From assembly GCF_910578445.1 (NCBI RefSeq), contig NZ_CAJTQC010000002.1, positions 215,946 to 279,945 on the forward strand: a DNA stretch of 64,000 nucleotides, in the 5' to 3' direction. This stretch comes from an uncultured Duncaniella sp. Its GTDB lineage: Bacteria > Bacteroidota > Bacteroidia > Bacteroidales > Muribaculaceae. The position numbers and the translations under genes were made by a program. The notes beneath the pieces were generated by a model. That model did not search any database. It was given only the letters and a program-made list of their open reading frames with translations, and had not been told where the DNA came from. Positions 51,988 through 60,611 of the stretch are shown here, in pieces. How positions within the stretch are numbered: the stretch's first letter is position 1; each line of letters opens with the position of its first letter.

Positions 51988-53523
51988 TTAGAGGTAGAGT
52001 GATTTGTTGAGCATGTAGTAGACTTCACCCATGCGGAGTGAGTTCTTGAAATTCTCGATGGTGGTATCCTTGTCGATATGTACCATTTCGATTCCTGCGA
52101 TTTCGGCATAGTCTTCCCAGAATTCGGGAGTGATTGCATATGAGAAGCAGGAGTGGTGTGTGCCGCCGGCGAGAATCCATGCTGTCGCGCCTGTCTCGAA
52201 GTCGGGCTGCGGAATCCAGAGAGCCGATGCCACGGGGAGTTTGGGCAGCGGTTTTGACTTGATGCAGTCAACGTCGTTGACGATGAGGCGGAAGCGGTTG
52301 CCCATGTCGACTACGGTTGCGGTCACGCCCTTGCCGGGTTTCGAAGTGAAGACGAGGCGTGCGGTCTGCGACTTGCGGATGCCGATACCGAGGAAGTGTA
52401 CTTCCAGACGGGGACGCTCTTCGGCGATGAGGGGACATACTTCGAGCATGTGGGCCTGAAGGATTGAGCTTTCCTTTCCGTTGAAGTTGAGGGTGTAGTC
52501 CTCAAGGAACGAGCAACCGCCTTCCATGCCGCGGGTCATCACCCACAGTGTGCGGTAGAGAGCTGCCGATTTCCAGTCGCCTTCAGCTCCGAAACCATAG
52601 CCTTCGGCCATGAGACGCTGTGATGCGAGACCGGGAATCTGGTCGAATCCACGGCCTGTCACGTCGATGTTTGCGTCGCCGAGGTCATCGAAGTTGGTTG
52701 TGAAGCCCTTTGCTCCCTTGTCCTTCAGCATGGCGCGGAGTGTGAGTTCGGCCTTGGCGGCGTTCCACACTTTTGTATATGCTTCGCTGTTTTTGTCTTC
52801 AAGAGAGGCGTCGTGGGCGTAGAGAGTGAAATATTCGGCTACGAGGGCATCGACGTCGGCATCCTTGATTTCGTCGAAATACTTCATGAGCGAGCTGAAG
52901 GGCATATAGTCCACGTGATAGCCGAGGCGGATTTCAGCTTCCACCTTGTCGCCATCGGTAACAGCAACGTTGTTCATCTGGTCGCCGAGACGGATGATGA
53001 GCATGTCCTGCGAGTCGGCCCAGCCGATGCAGACGCGCTGCCATACGGCGATGCGTTCGAGGGTCTTGGGGTCTTTCCAGTAGCCGGTGACAACTTTGCG
53101 GCGCACACGCATGCGGGCGCAGATGTGTCCGAACTCGCGGTCTCCGTGAGCACTCTGGTTGAGGTTCATGAAGTCCATGTCCATTGTATCCCATGGAATT
53201 TCGGCGTTATACTGGGTGTGGAAGTGGAGCAGGGGCTTTGAGAGAACCTTGAGGCCGTGGATCCACATCTTGGCTGGAGAGAATGTGTGCATCCATGTGA
53301 TGATACCGGCACAACGGGGATCATTGTTGGCGGCCTTCATGATATCCTCGACTTCGTGTGAGGAATTGGCGGTTCCTTTATATACGACTTTGACAGGCAG
53401 GAGGCCGGAATTGTTTAGACCGTCGACCATTTCTTTTGAATGTGCGTCGACACTGACAACGGCATCGCCTCCGTAGAGGAGCTGAGCGCCGGTTACCCAC
53501 CATATTTCATAGTTTGAATACAT
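51988..53523 (-). CDS. araA: L-arabinose isomerase
   Basis: 511 residues from the ATG at 53523 (MYSNYEIWWVTGAQLLYGGD), the family's normal beginning; the frame runs open further upstream into the regulator gene but that part is meaningless. Characteristic segments are CAGIITWMHTFSPAKMWI near residue 78, LLHFHTQYNAEIPWDTMDMDFMNLNQSAHGDREFG near 105, GYGFGAEGDWKSAAL near 300 with a metal Glu, and GGTHHSCFSYAI near 443 with metal histidines. It converts L-arabinose to L-ribulose in the cytoplasm using manganese. Confidence 0.96.
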   Translation of the reverse strand: MYSNYEIWWVTGAQLLYGGDAVVSVDAHSKEMVDGLNNSGLLPVKVVYKGTANSSHEVEDIMKAANNDPRCAGIITWMHTFSPAKMWIHGLKVLSKPLLHFHTQYNAEIPWDTMDMDFMNLNQSAHGDREFGHICARMRVRRKVVTGYWKDPKTLERIAVWQRVCIGWADSQDMLIIRLGDQMNNVAVTDGDKVEAEIRLGYHVDYMPFSSLMKYFDEIKDADVDALVAEYFTLYAHDASLEDKNSEAYTKVWNAAKAELTLRAMLKDKGAKGFTTNFDDLGDANIDVTGRGFDQIPGLASQRLMAEGYGFGAEGDWKSAALYRTLWVMTRGMEGGCSFLEDYTLNFNGKESSILQAHMLEVCPLIAEERPRLEVHFLGIGIRKSQTARLVFTSKPGKGVTATVVDMGNRFRLIVNDVDCIKSKPLPKLPVASALWIPQPDFETGATAWILAGGTHHSCFSYAITPEFWEDYAEIAGIEMVHIDKDTTIENFKNSLRMGEVYYMLNKSLYL

Positions 53524-53563
53524 AGCTGTAATGGTTTTAAAGAGTTGTTTGTTATTGGATTTT

Positions 53564-54235
53564 TTAGATTTTAAATTTGGGATGGGAGAGATAGACGTGG
53601 TCGTTGAAGCGGTAGAGCGAAGCTCCGCGCCGCGAGCCCGTCTTGTCGATATACTCGGTCTTTTCAATGCAATGAGTTTCGGCCACGCGCTTGCGGAAGT
53701 TGCGTTTGTCGAGCGGCTCTCCGAGTATGGTCTCATAGAGAGACTGAAGCTGTGATAATGTGAACATGGCCGGAAGCAGATTGAATCCGATTGGTTCGTG
53801 GGAGCACTTGGCCCTTATGAGATCGAGTGTCTTTTTGACCATTTCGGGATGGTCGAAACCGAGGGGAGGCAATTTGTCGATTTCAATCCAGACGGCTTCG
53901 TGCTTTTCGAGGAGTTCGATGTTGTATTCATCCGGACCGAGTAGCGCATAGTAGGCGACGGAGATTACACGTTCGCCCGGGTCACGGTTGATTGCACCGA
54001 AAGCATGGACCTGTTCCATATAGATGTCTTCAAGACCGGTGAGATGTCGCAGCACACGCCGGGCAGCGTCGTCGACGCTTTCGTTTTCCTGAACGAAACC
54101 GCCCATGACAGACCATTTGCCCTTTTCCGGTTCGAAACGGCGTTTAGTGAGCAGCAGACACAGTTTTCCGTCGACAAGACCGAATATAATGCAGTCGACG
54201 GAGACGAAAAAACGGGGATTGTTTGAGTAGAACAT
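53564..54235 (-). CDS. araR: Nudix-family transcriptional regulator of arabinose use (AraR, NrtR-like)
   Basis: 223 residues. The N-terminal Nudix fold (VDCIIFGLVDGKLCLLLTKR) has a degraded Nudix box: GGFVQENESVDDAARRVLRHLTGL keeps the first Gly and Glu but has lost the RExxEE catalytic glutamates, so it should bind rather than hydrolyse its ligand. A C-terminal winged helix follows (PAMFTLSQLQSLYETILGEPLDKRNFRKRV...), as in NrtR. Its place in an arabinose operon matches the AraR described in Bacteroides thetaiotaomicron, a repressor released by L-arabinose. The probable operator is at 57314-57338. Confidence 0.88.
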   Translation of the reverse strand: MFYSNNPRFFVSVDCIIFGLVDGKLCLLLTKRRFEPEKGKWSVMGGFVQENESVDDAARRVLRHLTGLEDIYMEQVHAFGAINRDPGERVISVAYYALLGPDEYNIELLEKHEAVWIEIDKLPPLGFDHPEMVKKTLDLIRAKCSHEPIGFNLLPAMFTLSQLQSLYETILGEPLDKRNFRKRVAETHCIEKTEYIDKTGSRRGASLYRFNDHVYLSHPKFKI

Positions 54236-54320
54236 CTTTTGGAACGTATGTTATAACGTGAAAGAGCAGGATAAATGTGTGCCGGAATTCACTCCGGCAC
54301 ACTTCGAGATTTCAATTGTA

Positions 54321-56024
54321 TTACCAGAAATAGATATAGAATGCAACTGTGATGCCGAGGATGATCACGGAGTTGATGACATCCCACATGTTCCAGCTTG
54401 CACGTGTGGCGGCGCGTTGTTCGGCTGTCGATGTTCCGAACACGAGACCTTGGATTTTTTCAGGTTCAGGCGCTTTGGTGCAGAGTGAGACGATGACACC
54501 TACAGCGAGGCAGAACACAAGCATCCATCCGCAGAAGAAGAGCCAGTTGCAGTCATAGAAAATGTATTGGAACCAGCTGCCTTCGCTGCCGGGAATCACT
54601 TCGGCGTTGCTGTAGTAGACCTTCGCGCCAAGACGGGTGAGACCGATGATGAGACCTGAGAGAAGCGCCCACATGCCGCCTTGAGCCGAAGCACGCTTCC
54701 AGAGGATACCGATGAGGAAGGCTGCGGCGATGCCGGGTGCGAGGACTGACTGCACGTCTTGGAGATAGAGATAGAGCACGTCGCCCACAGAGCGCATCAC
54801 CGGAATCCAGAGGATGCCGAGAATCACGATGACAACTGTGGCTGCCTGACCGATGCGGACGAGTTTCTTCGGGTCGGTGTTGGGGCGGAAACGCTGATAG
54901 AAGTCAATGGTGAAGAGGGCTGCCGATGAGTTGAACAGCGATGCGAGCGATGACATGAGCGCTGCGAGGATACCGCAGACGATGAGACCCTTGACACCGG
55001 CGGGGAGCAGCTTGGCCACGAGTGTGGGGAAGGCTGCGTCGGAGTTCACATTGCCGTTGGCAAGCATGGGGAGGAAGCCTTCACCGCCGGCAGCGACAGA
55101 GTTCTGATGGATTGCGAAAGCAATCATGCCGGGGATGAGGAAGAGGAACACGGGGAGCAGTTTGAGGTATGCTCCGAAGATTGTACCGCGACGGGCTTCT
55201 TTTTCATCTTTGCCTGAAAGTACGCGCTGTACGATGAACTGGTCGGTACACCAGTACCAGAAACCGATTACAGCCGAGCCGATGAGAGCGCCGAGCCAAG
55301 GATACTGGCTGTCGTTGTTGTCGCGGATGAGGTTGACCATGGTGTCGCCATATTCATTGACCTTCACGTTCGAACAGATTCTCATCATTTCGTCCCATCC
55401 GCCGAGTTCCTTCAGACCGAGGACAAGGATGATGAGCGAACCGAGAAGGAGAATGGGGGTCTGGAGCACGGAGGTGTAGAGCACTGATTTCATACCTCCG
55501 AAGATTGTATAGAGGGCTGTGATGAGTACGAGACCGATTGCGGCAATCCAGAAGAAGTCGATGCCCCACAGCTGTTCGATGCCGAACACCTGCTGGAACA
55601 CGAGGCCGCCGGCATAGACTGTCACGGCAACTTTTGTGAGCACATAGCTGATAAGTGAGATGGTCGCAAGGATGGTGCGCGACTGTGGGTTGAAACGTTT
55701 TTCAAGGAACTCGGGCATGGTGTAGACCATAGAGCGGGTGTAGAAGGGAACGAATACCCAGCCGAGAAGAAGAATCATCCAGCCCTGTATTTCCCAGTGG
55801 GCCATCGCCATGCCTGACGAAGCGCCTGAACCGGCGAGGCCGATGAGGTGTTCAGAACCGATGTTTGAAGCGAAGATTGAGGCTCCGATTGCAATCCATG
55901 TTGCGTCTTTGCCTCCAAGAAAGTAGTCAGCGGCATTGTTTTGCTTCTGTCGCATCACCCACACGATGACGCCGACAAGAGCCAAGGCGAAAATACCGAT
56001 GACAATCCAGTCAAGTAATGCCAT
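54321..56024 (-). CDS. Sodium/sugar symporter, probable L-arabinose importer (SSS/SGLT type)
   Basis: 567 residues with about 14 helices. SGLT-type features are ADYFLGGKDATWIAIGASIFASNIGSEHLIGLAGSG near residue 33, WFMLVLGWVFVPFY-like segment, ATISLISYVLTKVAVTVYAGGLVF near 139, ALMSSLASLFNSSAALFTIDFYQRFRP near 358 and FWYWCTDQFIVQRVLSGKDEKEARRG near 256. It belongs to the sugar branch (vSGLT-like). Because it lies inside the ara operon it is likely the L-arabinose transporter. Confidence 0.9.
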   Translation of the reverse strand: MALLDWIVIGIFALALVGVIVWVMRQKQNNAADYFLGGKDATWIAIGASIFASNIGSEHLIGLAGSGASSGMAMAHWEIQGWMILLLGWVFVPFYTRSMVYTMPEFLEKRFNPQSRTILATISLISYVLTKVAVTVYAGGLVFQQVFGIEQLWGIDFFWIAAIGLVLITALYTIFGGMKSVLYTSVLQTPILLLGSLIILVLGLKELGGWDEMMRICSNVKVNEYGDTMVNLIRDNNDSQYPWLGALIGSAVIGFWYWCTDQFIVQRVLSGKDEKEARRGTIFGAYLKLLPVFLFLIPGMIAFAIHQNSVAAGGEGFLPMLANGNVNSDAAFPTLVAKLLPAGVKGLIVCGILAALMSSLASLFNSSAALFTIDFYQRFRPNTDPKKLVRIGQAATVVIVILGILWIPVMRSVGDVLYLYLQDVQSVLAPGIAAAFLIGILWKRASAQGGMWALLSGLIIGLTRLGAKVYYSNAEVIPGSEGSWFQYIFYDCNWLFFCGWMLVFCLAVGVIVSLCTKAPEPEKIQGLVFGTSTAEQRAATRASWNMWDVINSVIILGITVAFYIYFW

Positions 56025-56085
56025 AGTTTTCTAAGATATTAAGTTTGTTAAATTTAAGTAAGTCTGATTTTGATGACAACGGCCG

Positions 56086-57246
56086 TTATTTCTTGTCGGT
56101 TGAAAACGCGAATACGGTGTGGCTCTTGTAGGTCTCGCCGGGACGGAGGACTGTTGAGGGCCATTCGGGTTTGTTGGGGCTGTCGGGATAGTGCTGGGTT
56201 TCAAGGCAGATGCCTGTGCGCTGGTTGTAGACTTTGTCGTTTTTGCCTGTCACAGTGCCGTCGAGGAAGTTGCCTGAGTAGACTTGGATTCCGGGTTCGT
56301 CGGTGTAGACATCGAGTACGATACCTGTCGACGGTGACTGGAGAGTGGCTGCGGGGACAGAGATGTCGCCCTTTGTATCGAGAACCCAGTTGTGGTCATA
56401 GCCGTTACCGTTACGGATTTGTTCGAAATCGGTTTCGTTGATTCGCTCGCCGATGACACGCAGCGAGGTGAAGTCCATGGGAGTTCCGGCGACAGGGAGG
56501 ATTTCTCCGGTGGTCATGTATGTTGAGTCGACAGGGGTGAAGGTCGCAGCGTTTACATAAAGCTCGTTGTCGGTAATCGGTTGCGATGGGTCGCCGTTGA
56601 GGTTGAAATATGCGTGGTTTGTCATGTTGATGACCGTAGGTTTGTCGGTCACGGCCTCATAGGCGATGTCAAGACGGTTGTCGGATGTCAGGGTGTAGGT
56701 GACTTTGGCTGTCACGTTACCGGGAAAATTGTTGTCGCCGTCGGGCGAGTGCATTGTGAGGACTACAGTCGAGTCGTTGGGCTGTTCGGCTTCGTAGACC
56801 TGATATTGCCAGCCTGTCGGACCTCCGTGGAGACAGTGTCCGAAATTGTTGGTCGGGAGCTGGATGGTGTCACCGTCGATTACGAAACGGCCCTGATTGA
56901 TGCGGTTGGCATAGCGCCCGATGGCAGCGCTGAAGTCAGTCTGGTTGTTTTCGGGAAAATAGGCTGCGATGCTGTCGAATCCGAGGACGACATCGCGCAG
57001 CTGGCCGTCGCGGTCGGGAACCATCAGCGATACGATGCGGCCACCGAAATTAGTAATGCAGGCTTCCATACCGTTTGAGTTGGCAAGTGTGTAGAGCGCG
57101 GTCGGTTTGCCGTTATACTCCCCGGCGAATTTAGCGGGGTCGAGGCCTGATTTTGTAATCGTGGCTTCATTCTGATGGTTGCATGAGCTGGCGATTATCA
57201 TAAGCCCTGCGCCTAAGGCTGCAACGTGAGGTAACATCCGTTTCAT
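56086..57246 (-). CDS. galM: Aldose 1-epimerase (mutarotase), exported
   Basis: 386 residues. A lipoprotein-type signal (MKRMLPHVAALGAGLMIIASSCNHQ) puts it in the periplasm or on the membrane. The mutarotase fold is seen in GRIVSLMVPDRDGQLRDVVLGFD, IGRYANRINQGRFVIDGDTI, FGHCLHGGPTGWQYQVYE with catalytic-type His, MTNHAYFNLNG with the second His, and a late Glu in TGICLETQHYPDSPNK. It interconverts alpha and beta anomers of sugars, here probably L-arabinose before uptake. First gene of the ara operon. Confidence 0.92.
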   Translation of the reverse strand: MKRMLPHVAALGAGLMIIASSCNHQNEATITKSGLDPAKFAGEYNGKPTALYTLANSNGMEACITNFGGRIVSLMVPDRDGQLRDVVLGFDSIAAYFPENNQTDFSAAIGRYANRINQGRFVIDGDTIQLPTNNFGHCLHGGPTGWQYQVYEAEQPNDSTVVLTMHSPDGDNNFPGNVTAKVTYTLTSDNRLDIAYEAVTDKPTVINMTNHAYFNLNGDPSQPITDNELYVNAATFTPVDSTYMTTGEILPVAGTPMDFTSLRVIGERINETDFEQIRNGNGYDHNWVLDTKGDISVPAATLQSPSTGIVLDVYTDEPGIQVYSGNFLDGTVTGKNDKVYNQRTGICLETQHYPDSPNKPEWPSTVLRPGETYKSHTVFAFSTDKK

Positions 57247-57313
57247 GGTGTGTGAATTGAGAGTTTTTTGAGAGTTTTATATTGTCTAAGTGTTTGGTTC
57301 ATGGTTGAAACCG

Positions 57314-57338
57314 AATAAGTGTAAAAAACACACTTATT
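57314..57338 (-). promoter_or_regulatory. Probable AraR operator
   Basis: AATAAGTGT (57314-57322) and ACACTTATT (57330-57338) form a perfect 9-bp inverted repeat with a 7-base spacer. It covers roughly +2 to +26 of the predicted ara transcript, where a bound repressor would block initiation. Confidence 0.75.
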
Positions 57339-57346
57339 TCAGTCTA

Positions 57347-57377
57347 CAAATATACAACCACTCTGTAATGTGACAAA
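57347..57377 (-). promoter_or_regulatory. Promoter of the ara operon
   Basis: CAAATATA at 57347-57354 (TATATTTG on the minus strand) and CAAA at 57374-57377 are 19 bases apart. Transcription near 57340 leaves a leader of about 95 bases before galM. Confidence 0.8.
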
Positions 57378-57478
57378 AAAAATACTTATGTTCTACAACA
57401 TAAAAACCTCCGTATCCCTGTCGGTGATACGGAGGCTGATGTTTTTGATTGAATTTTTTTGTACAAATGTTGAAGATG

Positions 57479-59101
57479 TCAGTCTTCCTTGGAACGGTTC
57501 TTTGCTTTGGATTTTGATTTTGTGGCCGATGAATCCATGTCTTTTTCTTCCTGAAGGTCGATTTCATTGCGGTCACGGTCGACGACGCGATATTGGAGGT
57601 AGGCCAGTGATTCGTCCGGGATAATACGGAAGTTGAATCCAAATTCGAGTTGCCAGCGACGGTAAAGCGACGGGAATCCTTTTTTCAGATATGCGGAAAC
57701 GAAAGGATGGACATAGAGTATGAAATGCTTTACCTTCAGATTTTTGACAAGATAGTCGAGCTTCTCGTGGAGGGTGTCGGTGAACAGTAGTGACGGACGG
57801 ACTTTGCCTTTTCCGTGGCATGACGGACACTCCTCGGTCGTGTCTATGTCGAGAGCCGGACGTACACGCTGGCGTGTAATCTGCATCAGTCCGAATTTGC
57901 TCAGTGGCAGGATGTTGTGGCGTGCGCGGTCATTGGCCATCACTTCGCGCATGTGTTCATAGAGCTTCTGGCGGTGTTCGGCCTTGTTCATGTCGATGAA
58001 GTCGATGACGATTATGCCGCCCATGTCGCGCAGCCTGAGCTGTCGGGCTATTTCGTCGGCGGCACGGAGATTGACTTCGAGCGCGTTGCTTTCCTGATCT
58101 GGGGCGGCCTTTGAGCGGTTGCCGGAGTTCACGTCGATGACATGGAGAGCTTCAGTATGTTCGATGATTACGTAGGCTCCCGATTTGAACGAAACGGTTT
58201 TGCCGAATGACGATTTGATCTGGCGCGTGATGTTGAAATGGTCGAATATAGGGGCACTGTCTTCATAGAGCTTGACAATGTCCTTGCTTTCAGGCGAGAT
58301 CAGATTGACATATTTTGATATTTGGCTGAAGATTTCCTTGTCGTTGACATGGATGTTTTCAAACGTTGGGCTGAACACGTCGCGCAGCATCCCGACGATT
58401 CGGCTTTCCTCCTCGAAAATAAGAGCGGGAGCGGTTGCCGACCGGGCTTTGGCGACGGTCTCGTCCCAGCAACGGAGCAGTGTTTTGAGCTCATGGTGGA
58501 GTTCGCGCACACTTTTGCCTTCGGCCGATGTGCGGATGATGACTCCGAAATTTTTGGGCTTGATGCTCTCGATGAGCTGGCGCAGACGGAGTTTTTCCTC
58601 CGTGGTTTTGATTTTCTGCGAGATTGAGATTTTATCGCCGAATGGAATCAGCACCATGTATCGTCCCGTGAAGGTGATTTCCGTTGTCAGTCGCGGGCCT
58701 TTTGATGATATTGGCTCCTTGACAATCTGTACCATCAGTTCCTGTCCCGGCTGAAGCACATTGGTGATTGAGCCGTGCTTGTCGATGTCGGGCAGACGTT
58801 TGATTTTGGGAACGGTGATGTCGGTTTTCTTGTCGACGATTGCGTCTTTCAGAAATGAGGAGTAGGTAGAAAATTGTGAACCGAGATCCAAGTAATGAAG
58901 AAAAGCATCTTTTTCGTAGCCTACGTTGACGAATGCGGCGTTCAGACCCGGCATCAGCTTTTTCACTTTTGCCAGATAGATGTCACCGACGGCGTAGGCG
59001 ATGTTGCGCGCCTCCTTTTGCAGGGAGACGAGCCTTGAGTCCTCAAGCAAGGCAATGGATACCTCGGTGGGCTGTACGTCTACGATAAGTTCACTCTTCA
59101 T
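57479..59101 (-). CDS. rng: Ribonuclease G/E family endoribonuclease
   Basis: 540 residues. The S1 RNA-binding domain near the N-terminus (GDIYLAKVKKLMPGLNAAFVNVGYEKDAFLHYLDLG) precedes an RNase H-like and DNase I-like catalytic part. Magnesium-binding aspartates are in LHVIDVNSG and IIVIDFIDMNK, and the zinc link CPSCHGKGKV is near residue 405. It lacks the long C-terminal scaffold of RNase E, so RNase G-type function in rRNA processing and mRNA decay is expected. The C-terminus is a Lys/Ser-rich tail (SATKSKSKAKNRSKED). Confidence 0.93.
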   Translation of the reverse strand: MKSELIVDVQPTEVSIALLEDSRLVSLQKEARNIAYAVGDIYLAKVKKLMPGLNAAFVNVGYEKDAFLHYLDLGSQFSTYSSFLKDAIVDKKTDITVPKIKRLPDIDKHGSITNVLQPGQELMVQIVKEPISSKGPRLTTEITFTGRYMVLIPFGDKISISQKIKTTEEKLRLRQLIESIKPKNFGVIIRTSAEGKSVRELHHELKTLLRCWDETVAKARSATAPALIFEEESRIVGMLRDVFSPTFENIHVNDKEIFSQISKYVNLISPESKDIVKLYEDSAPIFDHFNITRQIKSSFGKTVSFKSGAYVIIEHTEALHVIDVNSGNRSKAAPDQESNALEVNLRAADEIARQLRLRDMGGIIVIDFIDMNKAEHRQKLYEHMREVMANDRARHNILPLSKFGLMQITRQRVRPALDIDTTEECPSCHGKGKVRPSLLFTDTLHEKLDYLVKNLKVKHFILYVHPFVSAYLKKGFPSLYRRWQLEFGFNFRIIPDESLAYLQYRVVDRDRNEIDLQEEKDMDSSATKSKSKAKNRSKED

Positions 59102-59201
59102 TAGTCGGTTGTGATCTGTAGATAGATTATTTTGTATGTTTCAGAGGGGAGTATGGAGACCGGAAAAATACCGGCCGGGGAGCTGGGGAGGTGCGACAAA
59201 C

Positions 59202-59272
59202 AACGCAAAGAACAAACCTTGTGTGGGTGTCTTGTAGTTGAACGCGCCTGTCAAGTGTTTGTTCTTTGTGTT
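59202..59272 (-). terminator. Imperfect inverted repeat between the 29-residue protein gene and rng
   Basis: The arms at 59202-59221 and 59252-59272 (AACGCAAAGAACAAACCTTG against CAAGTGTTTGTTCTTTGTGTT) pair with two small defects. This could attenuate transcription into rng or end the HU/29-residue protein transcript. Confidence 0.5.
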
Positions 59273-59311
59273 ATTTACGCAGCTACGCAAGAAGTTGCAG
59301 GTCAAGCCTGC

Positions 59312-59401
59312 TTATTTCTTCTTGTGACGGTTTTTGCGAAGGCGTTTTTTACGCTTGTGGGTTGCCATCTTGTGGCCTTTTCTTTTCTTTCCGCTGGGCA
59401 T
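59312..59401 (-). CDS. 29-residue basic ribosomal-type protein (AURKAIP1/COX24 domain, bS22-like)
   Basis: A frame from ATG at 59401 to TAA at 59312 codes MPSGKKRKGHKMATHKRKKR followed by LRKNRHKKK. More than half the residues are Lys, Arg or His. Such 28-33 residue proteins are annotated in Bacteroidetes as AURKAIP1/COX24-domain proteins, related to mitochondrial mS38 and actinobacterial bS22 of the small ribosomal subunit. It lies 41 bases after the HU gene on the same strand. It is easily missed because of its size. Confidence 0.85.
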   Translation of the reverse strand: MPSGKKRKGHKMATHKRKKRLRKNRHKKK

Positions 59402-59442
59402 AGTAGGGAGGTATTATGTATTGTTAGACAATAGTTTTTTTA

Positions 59443-59724
59443 TTATTTGAGATCCTTTACCTCTTCCATGAACACCTTTGCGGGCTTGAATGCGGGGATG
59501 CGGTGTTCGGGGATGATAATGGTGGTGTTTTTGGAAATGTTGCGGGCTGTCTTTTCTGAACGAACCTTGGTGATGAAGCTACCGAATCCGCGAAGGTAAA
59601 CGTTCTCGCCATGTGAAAGAGACTCCTTCACTGTTTCCATGAACTTTTCAATGGTTTCGAGTACGTTGGCTTTGTCGATGCCGGTAGATTTCGAAATCTC
59701 GTTGACAATGTCAGCTTTAGTCAT
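59443..59724 (-). CDS. HU family DNA-binding protein
   Basis: 93 residues: the N-terminal helices MTKADIVNEISKSTGIDKANVLETIEKFM, the SLSHGENVYLRGFGSF turn, and the beta arm with TTIIIPEHRIPAFKPAKVF carrying the conserved Pro that kinks DNA. HU and IHF proteins bend and compact DNA. Length and motif are standard. The gap 59725-59900 upstream holds no gene, but a near-match to a -7 element lies at 59796-59803 on the minus strand. Confidence 0.95.
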   Translation of the reverse strand: MTKADIVNEISKSTGIDKANVLETIEKFMETVKESLSHGENVYLRGFGSFITKVRSEKTARNISKNTTIIIPEHRIPAFKPAKVFMEEVKDLK

Positions 59725-59900
59725 TACAATATTAATTTATAATTGGTTAATATCTTTGACGTTGCGCCCAAAGAGTGCGCACGTTTTTTGCAAGTGCAAA
59801 TATCGGAACTTTTTTTGAATTATCAGCTATATTTAGGCTAAAAATTTTGCTTAAAATTCACTTTCTCACCACGTTAGACGCTAAAGTAAAGAATGTCGGC

Positions 59901-60611
59901 CTAAAAAAGCTCTTTTAAGAGGTCCAAACGAGGGGTTATTGTCACTTTGTCACCGACTGTCATTGCGGTCGCTTTGTCGTCGAAAAGCACTGCCTTCCAT
60001 CCGGCGGCCAGTGCTCCGGCGATGTCCGTGTCGCGATTGTCGCCGATCATGACATGGAGCGAGGGATCGGGGGTGAATGCGCGTTCCATCGCATGGCGGT
60101 AGAGCCGTGGGTCGGGCTTGTTGATTCCGATGTCGTCGCTCAGCACCGTGAGGTCGACAAATCTGTCAAGCCCTGTATTGGTGAGTTTGCGATGCTGGAC
60201 ATCTTTGAATCCGTTGCTCAGGATACCTATATTATAATCGTGCGCGCGCAGGTACGCGAGGATTTCACATGCTCCCTCGACGAGAGCTGTCTGCTCGGCC
60301 AGACGGGTGAGGTAGAGCGGATCGAGCTTCCGGGAAAATTCTTTAAGCGACTCTTCATCACCGTCCCAGTGAGGGCGGAGCGGAGTGGCAAAACGGTCGA
60401 CACGAAGAAATTCCTGTGTGATTTCCGCGCGGCTGTAGCGCGCCCATAACGTGAGGTTGTGACTCTCGTAAGTTCCGGCCCATTCATCCGGCGAATTGAA
60501 GAAACGATCCAGTCGGCATTCGTCATAGATGATGCGCAGCGCCATGCGTGAATTGGCGTGGAAGTCGATGAGCGTGTCGTCGAGGTCAAACCAGATCCAT
60601 TTATATTTCAT
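59901..60611 (-). CDS. yjjG: HAD-family nucleotidase, YjjG type
   Basis: 236 residues from the ATG at 60611 (MKYKWIWFDLDDTLIDFHANS), which places the nucleophile Asp9 of DLDDTL normally. A helical cap with tetronate-like sequence follows, then the GILSNGFKDVQHRKLTNTGL motif II, the lysine in INKPDPRLYRHAM, and VMIGDNRDTDIAGALAAGWKAVLFD. YjjG enzymes dephosphorylate non-canonical pyrimidine nucleotides. The longer frame to 60722 overlaps the preceding gene and is rejected. It overlaps the transporter gene by 11 bases. Confidence 0.87.
   Translation of the reverse strand: MKYKWIWFDLDDTLIDFHANSRMALRIIYDECRLDRFFNSPDEWAGTYESHNLTLWARYSRAEITQEFLRVDRFATPLRPHWDGDEESLKEFSRKLDPLYLTRLAEQTALVEGACEILAYLRAHDYNIGILSNGFKDVQHRKLTNTGLDRFVDLTVLSDDIGINKPDPRLYRHAMERAFTPDPSLHVMIGDNRDTDIAGALAAGWKAVLFDDKATAMTVGDKVTITPRLDLLKELF

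Noticed and set aside
53524..53736. Upstream extension of the araA frame by about 70 codons
   Set aside because: It covers the araR coding region and has a Ser/Arg/Thr-rich nonsense composition; the ATG at 53523 gives the true N-terminus.
59132..59434. A 100-codon + strand frame opposite the 29-residue ribosomal-type gene
   Set aside because: It overlaps the clearly coding, highly basic small gene and hairpin sequence, and its translation is cysteine-rich without organised features.
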